NCBI GenBank assembly: GCA_013339895.1
Contig: JABACO010000004.1
Span: 8,332,085-8,396,084 of the forward strand
DNA length: 64,000 nucleotides
Source of the DNA: Ephydatia muelleri
Lineage: Eukaryota > Porifera > Demospongiae > Spongillida > Spongillidae
Reading direction: 5' to 3'
Both the position numbers and the translations under genes were made by a program. Under the pieces are notes generated by a model. The model saw only the letters and a program-made list of their open reading frames with translations, had not been told where the DNA came from and ran no database searches. This document shows, piece after piece, positions 39,845 to 51,300 of this stretch (positions are counted from its first letter, which is position 1; every line of letters starts with the position of its first letter).

Positions 39845-41640
39845 GTGATCTGGGGATTGCACATAATGGCAACACTCGCATGTTCTTTGAAGCACAAGAA
39901 ACCAATATGCGATCGCTGTGATGCTGGAACAAACTGCACAAAGTGTTGTCCGTGCCAACCACGAATTGTCGGTCGTCCAAGAAAGGATACACTAAGTATA
40001 TTGGATGAACCACACTGGGTAAATCCTGAATGTGAAGCAAAATTTTAAGTCCATCGTGTGCACAACACTGATGCACCTGCTGGGATGGTAGTTAAAGATG
40101 AAAGCGGATATAGTATCCACGCACATGTATCATTGCAAGCACACATCATCAAAGTACTAGAGTGGATGGGCTGCAATGAGTAATGAAACTAGTGTACGAC
40201 GGCTCCCACACGTCAATGTTAGGCAGGGGGTGCGATTGGTGAGCAAAGAGGAGATCGACGCATCTGGTTTGCATCGGATTGAGAATGTTTTTTGGAGAGG
40301 AGTCAAGGCCTGGACCTGCATTTTACTTCCAAGTATTGAGCTAAAATGTGATGTCGATCTGAAGATTACGCTCAGCATCAGGTCCATTGTGGCAGCAGTC
40401 AGTGGAGAGCTTGAGACCGCTGGGACCGAACCGATTCACGACCACCATGCCCCCTCATTACTGCCCCGTTTGACGTAGACATGCTTGACACCATACCCAA
40501 CACCATTAGAAATGTACTCGTTCATGAGACGCAGTACACTTCGATCAATTCAAGAATGCTTCTGGTCCCTCTAGCCACTCTCCCAAGTGCTCAAGTAGCA
40601 TCACTTCTTGCAATTAGCAAAAGCTATGCTAAGTGTTTGCTTTTTCAGGCCAAGGTGGATAAGCTTTACCTAATAAGTGGAGTGAAACTTCAAGAGCACA
40701 GCCAGACACAATCTCATGTGCAAAGAGATATAACACCATGTACATGTACAAGACATACTCTGAGAGGTCTGCTGTGCCTGGGAAGACACCTAATGGAAGG
40801 TCGATGATCTACACCATTGCCAAATCCATCACTGGAGGAGGTAAGCAGCAGGAGGCACGTGCTGGTGTGGACTGCATCAAGATCAACTTCCACACTGACA
40901 ATTTTGTCAATATGGACAAGATCATTGATGTCATTGCACCACTCTCAGACACCCTGCATGATGAACTGCGCGGTCTCCGCTCCCACGTTTACAAATTTTT
41001 CAGTTATGGCATGCAAAGGAGGGGTTAAAGGCAATGAAACACACTGAAGAACGCAGCCATCAGCCTCAGGAACATGAAGACCAGCTGTTTCAGGTATATC
41101 AGAAGGTGGAGGATTTGGTGGACATCACAACCTGACATGTTTGATATGATAGCTACTAAGGTAGAGTTTGTGGGCCATGTTCGAGAGCAACTTAGCTGTT
41201 GTGCACTAGCATGTGGAACTGCATGTGGAGAGTGAAAGCAGCATTGCACCACACACTCACCAGTGTATTCATGGGACCTGGCTCCAAACAGGAAACCCAA
41301 CAGGAACTCGAAGGCTGGCGGTTGGTCACCTGGACTGCAATGCCTGCCAGGGTACCTTCCTCTTTATGACAGGCTGAGGCGAGTGGCTCTGGCAAAGAGT
41401 TGGATGAGGATCCCACCAGGCTGGCAGGGATGGCTGACGTGTTGCTTGCCATGCACCAGTGTGAGCGTCGATCCTATCGGTACATGGCCCACGTTATGCT
41501 AGCAGCCCAGCAGCCACACCACATGAAGATGGCCATACATGTAGCTGAAATGGACTGCAAAACTGCGTACATGGTCTTTGATTTAAAAAAGTAGTTCCTG
41601 GCAAAGTATTCGAGTCTCATGGATCCGGTGTTAAAAAATG
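39845..41640 (+). pseudogene. Decayed repeat-derived ORF with Cys cluster and GRPRK hook
   Basis: Successive plus-strand frames read as one broken protein. They are a cysteine cluster and AT-hook-like word (CDRCDAGTNCTKCCPCQPRI then VGRPRKD, near 39900-39990), a middle part (MYMYKTYSERSAVPGKTPNG, near 40738), IDVIAPLSDTLHDELRGLRS near 40927, and an end resembling YMAHVMLAAQQPHHMKMAIH with FDLKK (41480-41595). Stops and frame changes lie between them. The last part resembles large uncharacterised repetitive proteins of sponges and cnidarians, by memory only. It is probably a dead transposon gene of unknown superfamily. Confidence 0.5.
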
Positions 41641-42479
41641 GTACATTATCTTGTTGCGTTAGGCTTAGATTAATAACTGCATGTGTTTATTATGAGTTAA
41701 TCTTGGTGGATGAAATTGCATTAAATTTTATTCATGTAGCTCAGTGATCAGATTGTCTTTTATGTGACTGCTTGCAAAAAATTTTCCTAAGAACTTTGTG
41801 ATTTTTTTTGTTTTAAATGTTGACTGTACGTGTATATATGTTTTGTGTCTGTGCTAGTTGCTGTGAAGATTTTATAAAGTGCACTATAATGATTTCCAAC
41901 ACCCATCAGCATGTAATGGTAGTAATCATAGAAAAGAGCTTTTCAAGCAAACAAATTAAATCGCAAAATTGCATGTACAATGTGGCCGATTTTCTTGCCA
42001 AATCATGTTTTGTTTCAAGCGCAGTATCTCCTCCATAGTGAATCCAAATTAATATCAATTTGATTGGTATAAAATGATTAAGTTTTGTGGCTTCGATCAA
42101 AACCCTGCGAAATGGTGCTTGTACTTTATCGTTTTATATCTTCGGAACGAATTATCGTATATTAAAACAAACTTTGGCATTGTATAGAGGACCTCTTTAC
42201 TGCGATACTGATGTGGCAGGGAAAAAAACGGCCACATTCTACGCACGATTTCACAGGATCTCGTTACTTTTTTCACCCTGGAACTTTGTTTAGGATTAAA
42301 GTTGTTTACAGCCGAATTATACAGATGTAGAAAACATTTCAATCGCACGTTTGCCTAAGGTTATACACTTGCATGGACATGGATACATGTATGTTCAATT
42401 ATCCACACTGGTAGATTGTAAAATAATTATTCTTGAAATATTACTTGGTACCGTACATGTAGGTTGATTAATTTTGCAG

Positions 42480-43069
42480 GTTTGGGCACAGCTCTATTTG
42501 TATGGCCAATGGAACAGTGATTGTGACAGGAGGGTTTGGACATACAGCTGCTGCCAATTGCCATGGGAGGTTAGACGAAACCCTGATGCTCTCTGCAAGT
42601 GAGCAAGGGTTGTGGTCCTGCAAAACTTTACACACCACAGGAACCAGCCCAGGTTAATACATGAACGAATACTGAGGGAACTACCCATTTGCACCTTTAT
42701 AGTCATCTGATGTTATTTCCTCCTCCCCCCCCCTTCCCCTCACGATTACAGGGTATATGTATGTGTAGATGGACTTCGATGTGTACTGTTTAATTGCATG
42801 TATGGTATACCTGTACACATGCCTTAGTAGCAACTGCATTGAAGCCTTGTAGTTTATCACAACAGGGAAATTAATGTACCATACAACAGTACCACTTGGC
42901 AATGATAGAATATTGCTGTACGGAGGAAGATTATCACCTGCCAAAGCTAATGGCAGTTGCCATGTGCTGAGTGTAGAGGGAGAAAGAGGGGAATGGAATG
43001 TGTTGGAGATTGATGCAAGTCCTGAGCCAAGATGGCGTCACACTGCTACATGCGTTTTCAGTGACAATG
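42480..43069 (+). pseudogene. LCMT2: TYW4/LCMT2-like exons 10-11 (first kelch repeats)
   Basis: Exon 42480-42652 encodes FGHSSICMANGTVIVTGGFG and, after an intron, exon 42866-43069 encodes GKLMYHTTVP, RILLYGGRLSPAKANG and PEPRWRHTATCVF. The YHT, GGRLSP and WRH positions match the kelch propeller of LCMT2. The exons join in phase 1, and both are free of stops. A 107-residue stretch of intact kelch sequence within a broken gene argues that decay is recent. Confidence 0.88.
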
Positions 43070-43398
43070 GTTAGTCCGACTTTTGTGCTACATCATAGCA
43101 CAATTTAGGAGGCAAAGCTACAGTACATGTACATGTATACACTGTTTTTATCATTTCGTTGCCTATTTTGGTTGTAATTTGCGTTTGGCCCATGGATGTG
43201 AAAGCTCATTCCATACCATTTCAACCAACACATGGACGCCATGTTTTAGATTTAAGTTCAAAACTTTTATACTTGTCTTTATATAAGAGGTCATGTACTT
43301 AAATATTGTTAACTCTTAATGGTTTACAAGATACTTGGTGCTGAATAATTAATTAGTTTACTGATAATCTGTAGTTCGCAGTGTTTTTATCTTGGTGC

Positions 43399-45442
43399 CC
43401 ACTACGAAAAAATGCATGGATCAAATCGAAGGGCCTGATAAGCACAATCTTATTGTGTCAAGCATTTTGATGAGAAATGAAAGGGGTAAACTTTGTATTG
43501 ATTAGTAAAAGGATTCCATTATTACTGTGTAAAGAAGGTTGATAATTGCGTGTTTTATTTATAATGGTATGTGCCACATGGGTCATTCTATATCAAATCA
43601 ACACACATATATATCATTTTTGGAAATAGTTTTGTGCATGAGTTCAGGCTATTACCTAGGATATTTATGTATTACATTAACTTTTAAATATCAATTGTTG
43701 ATCAATTGTTAGGTGTGAAAAAGTTGACCACATATGTAAACTATGCTAAATATATTAGCGCGCGTTGCAGCAGTAGCGATGGTTATTTTACCATGCATAC
43801 AGAACGTCGTGGCTAACATTTTGTTGAATAAAAAAAGGAACTTCATTATTGAACACAACGGAAAATATGGTTTTCTAGTGTAAATACTGCTGCCATTAAA
43901 CGTTTTTGTTGTGTTTTTTGAATTATAGTGAAAGGCTATCTCTTGGCTTGTTGCGTTTTCATTTGTAAGATGGAACGCCAAGCCGCTACTAAACTACACC
44001 GCATCAAAGCGCTCGTGTTTTTGTCTTGAAGAAACCCTTCTAAAGCGATAATTGTGAACTAAACAAACTTATAATTGGCCACACATAATGAATTTAATTT
44101 TTTGTGAGCAGGCTTGCACTGGCTAGTTTGCAATGATTCACTGGCTAGTTTGCAGTGTTTACTATTCTACCTAAAGTTGGTCTGTGATGAAGATTGTGGG
44201 GAAAAAAAGTGATTACTATGCAGCGTATTGAAAGTCCCTGTGTCATGCAAGGTTGGATGCATTTTATTTATTTTTAATGCCTAAAACTACAAAAAAAAAC
44301 AAAAAAAAACAAGTGTGGTCTTAGTGGATTTTGTGCTGGCGATGATAACTGCAATGATAACTAATACTTCCAACAGGTTGCACGTTTGTTTAAAAAGAAG
44401 TTTGCATGACACAAGGACTTACATAGTAATCACATTTTTTGTCCACATACTTCATCACAGACCAACTTTAGGTAGAATAGTCACCTTTTCAATCACTGCA
44501 AACTAGCCGGTGCAAGCCTGCTCACAAAAAATTAGATTCATTACGTGTGGCCAATTATAAGTTTGTTTAGTTCACAATTATCACTTTAGAAGGGTTTCTT
44601 CAAGACAAAAACACGAGCGCTCGTGCACGTTCGTGGTTTTGTACATTTAGGTCTAGAACAGTTTATATTAAACCATAATACAAAAAACAACAAAAAAAGT
44701 GTGTACTTTTTAATGGCAGCAGTTTTTACACTAGAAAACCATTTTTTCCGTTGTGTTCAATAATGAAGTTCCTTTTTTTATTCAACAAAATGTTAGCCAC
44801 GACGTTATGTATGCATGGTAAAATAACCATCGCTACTGCTGCAACGCGCGCTAATATATTTAGCATAGTTTACATAAGTGGTCAACTTTTTCACACCTAA
44901 CAACTGATGAACAATTGATATTTAAAAGTTAATGTAATACATAAATATACTAGCTTTAGGTAATAGCCTGAACTCATGCACAAAACTATTTCCAAAAATG
45001 AGATGTATGTGTGTTGATTTGATATAGAATGACCCACATGAAGATCAGTACTTATGTAAAATATTGACAACCTCTGAACCAGACTGTTTTACTATCACTC
45101 CAAAACTCAATTATCAAAACTTTGGCCACAGCAGTTTGAACAGTGTACTGTTCAATATCATACTGCTGTGGCCAAAGTTTTGAAAGTTGAGTGGGTTTGG
45201 AGTGTTAGTGCAGGTAGCCACTACAAAAATGGCCAAAACAGTCTGTGGTTCTCAGAGGTTGTCAATAATCAAACATTTTATTTTACGTAAGTACTGATCT
45301 TCATGTGGCACAACCTTCTTCACACAGTAATTTTGGAATCTATCTTACTAACCAATACAAAGTTTAAGCCTTTCATTGCTTGACACATTACAGTTGTGCT
45401 TATCAGGCCCTTCGATTTGATGCCATGCTGTTTTCGTAGTGG
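43399..45442. mobile_element. ~2-kb nested fold-back element
   Basis: Left arm 43399 to about 44255 and right arm about 44385-45442 are inverted copies. Outer ends are CCACTACGAAAA and its complement, with shared blocks such as AATCGAAGGGCCTGATAAGC, TAATATATTTAGCATAGTTT and TTGGCCACACATAATGAATT (complement or near-complement on the right). The arms differ by several indels. The right arm holds a second, smaller inverted repeat (45037-45306) absent from the left arm, and a 48-bp segment (44625-44672) that matches inverted DNA outside the element. No coding capacity or target duplication was seen. It lies in an intron of the TYW4/LCMT2-like gene. Confidence 0.85.
45037..45306. mobile_element. 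Small inverted-repeat element nested in the right arm of the fold-back
   Basis: The ends read ACATGAAGATCAGTACTTA and its complement TAAGTACTGATCTTCATGT. The arms share a TTGACAACCTCTGA block and an AGACTGTTTT block. The centre has another palindrome, AAAACTTTGGCCACAGCAGT with its complement near 45160. The left arm of the larger element (43571-43580) has the uninterrupted site, so the 265-bp segment is an insertion. Any target duplication is too short or blurred to define. Confidence 0.8.
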
Positions 45443-45723
45443 ACTAGAAAGTAGTGAATTGACTTTTTTGAAGACACTATTCCACATCACATGTATATGT
45501 AATTATCGGACATTTTCTGTAAACATGTAACATTCACGAAGTACAATATGCTGTAAGTTAGCATGTTAAATGGTATTTGAACTACCAATTGTGGTAAGGT
45601 CCATTAAATTAAAAAAAGGTTCCACACTGCTGCAACATATTGAGTGATTAATGTTTTAATATAAACTGTTCTAGACCTAAATGTACAAAACCACGAACGT
45701 GCAAAAGTTCTTAATATCTTCAG

Positions 45724-46059
45724 GACATCAAGCGGTATTAATCACTGGAGGCAGCTCAAGTACAAAGTGAGCATTAGATGACTGCTACTTACTAGACACA
45801 GAGCTGTGGACATGTCAAAAAGTAATTGAACTCAATTTTGGGTTCAACTGCTTAATGATCTCTATACCTCATATTTACAGTTAGACATTGTACTACCCCA
45901 AGGAGTTCATTCACACTGCAGTTGAGCATCAGGGGTCTGTTATTTTGATAGGAGGACTTAACAGCAAGTTAGAAGCAGTTAAGTCATGTACTAAGCTCCA
46001 TCAAAAGAACAAACTTTGGTCAATGAAGACCTTGCTCTTTCACATCCATTGCCTCCAAG
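45724..46059 (+). pseudogene. LCMT2: TYW4/LCMT2-like exons 12-13 (later kelch repeats) with in-frame TGA
   Basis: Exon 45724-45821 encodes GHQAVLITGGSSSTK, a TGA at 45768-45770, and ALDDCYLLDTELWTCQK, a typical kelch blade. The next exon, best started at 45885, encodes FIHTAVEHQGSVILIGGLNS and then KNKLWSM, ending at a CAAG/GTATGT donor. The expected PLPPR ending is present only in another frame (from about 46044), so a one-base slip is likely. I found no convincing further exon before 46600. Confidence 0.8.
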
Positions 46060-46599
46060 GTATGTGTACATGTACAGTATAGCTATACATGTATTAATGT
46101 GATTTTTTAGAGATCATGGGATCTCCCAGTGACTTCATGTGAGTAACATGTACATGTACATGTACCTTGTCCTGCGAGACTTGTGGAAATGTAGATAATA
46201 TCTATTGTAGTAATTTGTACTTGCTACTGTTGTTAAATCCCATACATGTACATGTAGCTGTATTATTGTGGAGTGCTGGATGTCCTTGTACCATGTACAA
46301 TATTCACGCAGTATGTATGCAAAAATATGAATGTCGGCGTACATGTTCAGTTTTTAATGTGATTGTGATGTACATGTATGTTAATTTTAAAATATACCTA
46401 AGTTGTTCTGTACTCATTGGAGACACTTGTAATATATAAGTAGTGTAGTAATTCTTCATACTCGGTTGCAGCAGCGATATTCAGCAGCAATAGATGTTCG
46501 CCGAGATCCAGTGCAAGTAATCTCATAATACTCATCTTTGTTCTGTATGTCCACTAGGTTGTGGGCATACAGCTGTAATTATAAAGCTTTAAGTGAGAC

Positions 46600-46860
46600 A
46601 ATGGGTGACAAAGGGATACTGTAGCAGATATGATTAAGGTGCTGATTGAGGACAGGAAGTCCCAAGATGCTCAGTTTGAAGAAAAGAGGAAAAGGCAGCT
46701 ACAAGTAGCAGAATTGAAGAAGGCTCAGATGCAGAAACTGGTAGAGTATTTGTGACGCATGGAAGTAACGAACTCCCTAGCTGGATGCGTGGGAGGCTAA
46801 ATGAGTGAAGTTGTTGGAACAAGATGATATAAAAGACGACTTTTTTCACTGGGCTGCTTC
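46600..46860 (+). pseudogene. Fragment of a Ty3/gypsy gag N terminus
   Basis: The frame reads IKVLIEDRKSQDAQFEEKRK, then QLQVAELKKAQMQKLVEYL, a stop, and after a short gap KLLEQDDIKDDF. A charged coiled coil followed by KLxExDDIExYL is the usual start of Gag in many invertebrate and fish gypsy elements. The copy is broken and has no continuation. Confidence 0.55.
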
Positions 46861-47143
46861 ATTTATCAATACCTTTCTGGCACAATACATATACATTCCA
46901 CTTCTTCATACTTTCCATCATTGCATTTTCCTTAGCTGTTGTGCAATGAAACTCTCTGGCCTTACATGTACGTTCGTTCAACAACTTTCTAGAAGTACCA
47001 CCATAGACAACGTGTTCAACAGGGCTGCTTCCGCCATCAGATGTGGTCTACCCATCAAAAGCATGTAGAGCCTCAGAGGATAGACTAGAGGGAGTGGTTC
47101 TCAAAATGTGGACTAGCTTGCAGAAACCACAAATTCAAAGCAA
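46861..47143. other. No recognisable feature
   Basis: This short spacer lies between retroelement fragments. Its one open plus-strand frame (46805-47068) is only the end of the gag-like fragment running on by chance. Confidence 0.5.
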
Positions 47144-47740
47144 TTAGATCGCTACATGGAGGTCAGAGTCAGCCATCTCTAAAAGAACAGACAGCAACTT
47201 CTTGGCTTGAGCACACCTCTCTGCAATAAAGTGAGCACAGAAAAGATAGTCCTCGATTGAAGCTCCAATGATACGTAAATTTGGAAGGCATGAAGTTTTT
47301 ACAATTGATGGGAAAGAGGACTTGATTGCAGGACTGAAGAGTTCACATTTGGCTAGGTTGATGGAAAGTCCAAGGTCAAGATCCATTTCTTCTATTAGTT
47401 GCAAAGCATGCAACACTGCTGTGTGATTACTGGCCAATGCCCCATCATCCAAATACCAGGTTTGAAGAATTATGTTGAGGCATCCATCATCTGTATCTAT
47501 ACTAGAAACTAGTTTGTGAAGCACTAGGGCGAACAACATGGGTCCAAGGGGGTCAGTATTATTAATAATTTTAACATGTATCCCTAGCCTCCTTCCAAGG
47601 TCTCGACTGCCAGAGGCCAAGGTCTCAACTGCCAGAGGGACACACACCCATCCTAGCTCACTGCATTTGGGATCATTAGCCTTGTGCTTGCGCGATTCTG
47701 CTGATAGAACTGTGAAGTCTGATGTAGTGCATGCTTGATT
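47144..47740 (-). pseudogene. Rearranged reverse-transcriptase fragment (YLDDG type)
   Basis: On the minus strand 47647-47144 is one 167-residue open frame. The part from about 47560 down carries the reverse-transcriptase core DPLGPMLFALVLHKL, WYLDDGALASN (catalytic YLDD), and LGLSINLAKCELFSP. The part above it, with more upstream frame to about 47740, encodes KANDPKCSELGW-like sequence and VCVPLAVE, which in this family forms the C-terminal end. The order is therefore permuted, as if the tail of one copy were fused to the middle of another. The family is a common uncharacterised one in sponges and corals, by memory. Confidence 0.7.
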
Positions 47741-48133
47741 GAGTGAAGCAACAGAGAAGGGGATGACACAGTGAAATCAAATGCAGAAAATCTGCCAGCA
47801 ATTCAATCATAAGAAGAAAGTTTGCATAGATCAGAAATTTGAAGTTTTATTGTTTGCATCACATCTGCTTTACCATGGGTAAGTTTCGTCAAAGCAGCTA
47901 ATGGAATAGCACACTTCTTGGTATGAGACTACACTCCTCAAGTGATGATGCCTAGGTCTCTATTTTGTTCTTGTACCCCGGATCTGGTGACACCATTGCC
48001 AAAACAGAAAGATACAGGATTGCTTTGCTGACTTATGCTCAAACCCTGTTGATCTCCATAGTTTAGGCTCAGATATATAAGACCTGCAGTGATGTACTAG
48101 TGCCAGACTGGTCTCTGTTCCATCCAATGGCAT
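47741..48133. other. No recognisable gene
   Basis: AT-rich spacer that ends with the left copy of the GCAT target duplication (48130-48133) of the LTR element. Confidence 0.55.
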
Positions 48134-48325
48134 TGTAACGCGGCCACGAATTCAACAGAGAATGCTGTTAGAATATATTAGCAGCACTTAAAAGATACAA
48201 TCACAGCAGCTCTCTAGATACAAAAGGACCTACGCTTATATACAGATAAATGCACGTGCATACAGACAGACAGTCTAGGGTTCAAAGGTGGACCACATCA
48301 GGTGATAATGTACATCTGCATTACA
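48134..48325 (-). repeat. 3' LTR (192 bp)
   Basis: The sequence opens TGTAACG and closes CATTACA on the plus strand, so it has the TG...CA ends and a 5-bp inverted repeat TGTAA/TTACA. It is identical to 53163-53354. Confidence 0.97.
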
Positions 48326-48345
48326 CTGCTCCCTCCTCATTTGAG
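48326..48345 (-). promoter_or_regulatory. Polypurine tract
   Basis: Read on the minus strand, the bases just before the 3' LTR are CATCTCAAATGAGGAGGGAG followed by CAG. The purine run GAGGAGGGAG is the expected primer for plus-strand DNA synthesis. Confidence 0.8.
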
Positions 48346-48355
48346 ATGCTCTCTA

Positions 48356-51300
48356 TTAATGTCCATAATAGTCAGGTGGACGACGTGTGCGTTGAGGGTA
48401 CCGTGTGTTTGTTGGGCGGGGAATGAGTGACTGACGCCTATTGACAACAGGAGGATCTTCAATCGGAGGTGGTACATCAATGGGAGGTACAGGTACATCG
48501 CCAGCAGGTGGTTGTGCTTCTGGGAGTGGCTGTACTTCTTCGTCATCACTCATGATCTCCAACTGTTCACCTAATAGCTCAGGTTGAGGTACTCTGGCTG
48601 CAGACTCTTCATTTTGAGTGACTCTAGTTTTAGTTGCTGGAACATGTGCTGGAGCTTGTATTCCTTCAATACACGGTTTCAGTCGATCGAAGTGCACTAC
48701 TTGAGTACTTTTTCCTTTCCATGCTCTAATCTTGTAGTCACTCTCACCTATACGTTCTTGCACTCGATAAGGTCCTTTCCATGGATGATGCAGTTTCCTT
48801 GACTGTCCACGAGGCACCACTATTGAGTGCAGCCAGACAACATCACCGACACTGTATGGTTTACCATGCACTTTCTCATCATAGAATGACTTCTGTCTCT
48901 TATGCTCCGCATTGCATTTCTCTCGCACTACTGCATAAGCATTGTGTAAGGCATTCCTGAGCTCAGTTGCATATTCTCCTGCTGTGAAGCTATCACTTGG
49001 GCCAGTGCCATACATAAGGTCCACAGGAAGCCTTGCTTGACGACCAAACATCAGATAGAATGGAGTGTATCCTGTTGACGAGTGAACACTAGAATTATAG
49101 GCCATGCACAGTTTTCTAATACACTGGTCCCAATCAGATTGATTGTTCACAGTAGTTGCCAACATGTCCAATAAAGTTCTATTGAACCTTTCAACCATGC
49201 CATTACATTGGGGATGATAAGGTGTGGTACGTGACTTCTTAATGTGCAGCAGCTTACAAACTTCTCCAATAAGTTTTGACTCAAACTGTCTGCCCTGGTC
49301 CGAGTGCAATTGTTCTGGAGGGGAAAATCTACAGAACATTTCATTCACCAATTTCTCAGCCACTGTCACTGCCTCTTGGTTAGGTATAGCATAGACCTCA
49401 ACCCACCGAGTGAAGTAATCACTAGCCACTAGTACATACCTATTGCCATCCTTTGTCTCCGGAAGGGGACCCATTATGTCCACCGCTACAATCTGCATGG
49501 GGGACCCAGCCTGCACGGTTTGGAGTGCTGCTCTATTTTTTGGTGCACTTGTCTTCCTGGTAGCACAGCTTGCACAGGTTTTACACCACTCCCTTGCAGC
49601 TTCCATGCTTCCAGGCCAATAGAAGCGCTCCTTCAGACGGAAAGACATCTTCTCTTCTCCTATGTGCCCACCAACTGCACCACTGTGCAATTCATTCAGT
49701 AGAGTCGCCCGAAGTATAAAGGGTATCACAAGCTGGTGACCACAAAGTTGTCCTTTTTGAAGTGATCTCCACAATGTACCATTTCTGACACACAACATTT
49801 CCCACAACTGGAAAAGGCGACGCCCCTCAAGACTCCAGGATTTGACTTCATCAGGATGTGGCTTGCGACCAAGTTCAACAGCTTGGAGCACTGGGCCCAC
49901 AGATGGATCAGCCAGCTGCAGTTTGCGCATCTCTTCGGAGGGGTATGACTGGAATGGAAGATTAATAATCACACCTACTTGGGTTGAAACATCATCAGTT
50001 GGGTTGTGTGAATCACGACCACACTGTCTGCAGGGCATCCTGGAGAGTGCATCTGCATTCCCATGCCGTATCCCTGGTCTATGTACAACAGTGAAGTTGT
50101 ATTCTTGGAGACGTTCTATCCAACGGGCAAGTTGTCCTTCAGGCTCTCTAAAATTCTGAATCCATATCAGTGAGCCATGGTCTGTCCTCAAGGTGAAATG
50201 CTGTCCCAGCAAGTAACAGCGGAAGTGGTGTACGAACTCTACAACAGCAAGTAATTCTCGTCTTGTCACACAGTAGCGTTGCTCCTGTCTGCTTAATGAT
50301 CTACTTGCATAGGCAATAACACACTCACTACCATCATCTTGACCCTGAGAAAGGACTGCTCCTATGCCATTCTCACTAGCATCAGTGTCTAGGATGAACG
50401 TCTTTGAGTAGTCTGGGAAGGCAAGTACAGGTGCTGACACAAGGCATGCGCGGAGTTGATCAAATGCATTCTGACAAGACTCATTCCATTCAAATGTTAC
50501 ATTCTTCTCCGTCAATCTCTGCAGAGGTTTTGCGAGGGAAGCAAAATTCTTGATGAACCGCCTGTAGTAGTTCACCAAGCCCAAGAACTGTTGTATTTCC
50601 CTCTTGTCAGTTGGAGTAGGCCAATTGGACACCACCTCTGTTTTGTCTGGGTCTGTTGAAATTCCACTGGCTGAGACAACATGCCCTAGAAACCTGACTT
50701 TCTGCTGGCAAAAATTACATTTCTTAGGTTGAAGCTTAAGACAAGCTTGCCTCAACCGTGTCAAAACATTGCCAAGGCAATGCAGGTGTTCTGAGAATGT
50801 CCTGCCCACAACAACAATATCGTCGAAGTACACCAAGCAGTCCGTCCACTTGAGATCATTCAGCACTCGATCCATCAATCGCTGAAAAGTTGCAGGTGCA
50901 TTACAAAGCCCGAAGGGCATTACCTTAAACTCAAACAATCCCTCTGGTGTTGTAAATGCAGTCTTCTGCCTGTCTGCCTCCTCGACTTCCACCTGCCAGT
51001 ATCCGCTTGCAAGATCCAGTGTACTAAAGAACTTCGTTCCACCAAGTGTGTCTAGGGTGTCGTCCACACGAGGGAGTGGGTAGGCATCCTTCTTCGTGAC
51101 TGAATTCACTTTTCTGTAATCAACACAAAATCGCATAGAGCCGTCTTTCTTACGTACCAGTATGATTGGAGAGGACCATGGGCTGTGAGATGGTTGGATG
51201 ACATCCTTTTCCAGCATTTCATCCAGCATTTTTCTTACTTCGAGCCGACGAGCTTGTGGGACACGACGTGGTAACTGGTGTATTGGTTGGGCATCTCCTG

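Larger units (their letters stand above)
31453..42479 (+). other. 11-kb intron packed with repeat remnants
   Basis: This is intron of the TYW4/LCMT2-like gene between exons ending at 31452 and starting at 42480, which join in phase. It hosts a decayed gypsy relic, a duplicated proline-rich gene fragment and a decayed repeat ORF, listed separately. Unassigned parts (about 35700-36340, 37606-39844, 41640-42479) show no gene. A 146-residue minus frame at 37835-38275 matches nothing I know. Confidence 0.65.
23599..46059 (+). pseudogene. LCMT2: TYW4/LCMT2-like tRNA wybutosine methyltransferase-kelch gene, apparently inactivated
   Basis: The family carboxymethylates and methoxycarbonylates the wybutosine base next to the anticodon of tRNA-Phe. 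It has an N-terminal SAM-dependent leucine-carboxyl-methyltransferase fold and a C-terminal kelch propeller. I recognise exons at 23599-23613, 23765-23889, 24177-24255, 24449-24532, 28825-29054, 29132-29197, 29817-29848, 31169-31452, 42480-42652, 42866-43069, 45724-45821 and about 45885-46059, with GT-AG borders and mostly matching phases. One exon between 29849 and 31168 is expected; a weak candidate starts at 30451. Lesions are TAA at 28945, TGA at 31247, TGA at 45768, an out-of-frame join between 29054 and 29132, and a probable frame slip near 46045. The 3' end was not found. Intact splice sites with broken frames suggest recent pseudogenisation. Read errors are the main alternative. Confidence 0.85.

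Noticed and set aside
28945..45770. Stop-codon readthrough or a variant genetic code to explain the stops in the TYW4/LCMT2-like gene
   Set aside because: Both TAA and TGA occur where relatives have different residues, nearby genes (gag, pol) end normally at TAA, and there is also a frame break.
28938..45780. Tiny introns (about 11-17 bp) spanning the in-frame stops
   Set aside because: GT...AG words flank some of the stops, but removing them shifts the frame, and all other introns here are far longer.
46450..46530. A further kelch exon after 46059
   Set aside because: A frame reading RYSAAIDV near 46471 resembles the expected RYSHTA motif, but no acceptor brings it into phase and the similarity stops after a few residues.
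48356..48520. Envelope gene or chromodomain at the 3' end of the gypsy element
   Set aside because: After the GPY/F-like module only a short Pro-rich tail precedes the polypurine tract, leaving no room for either.
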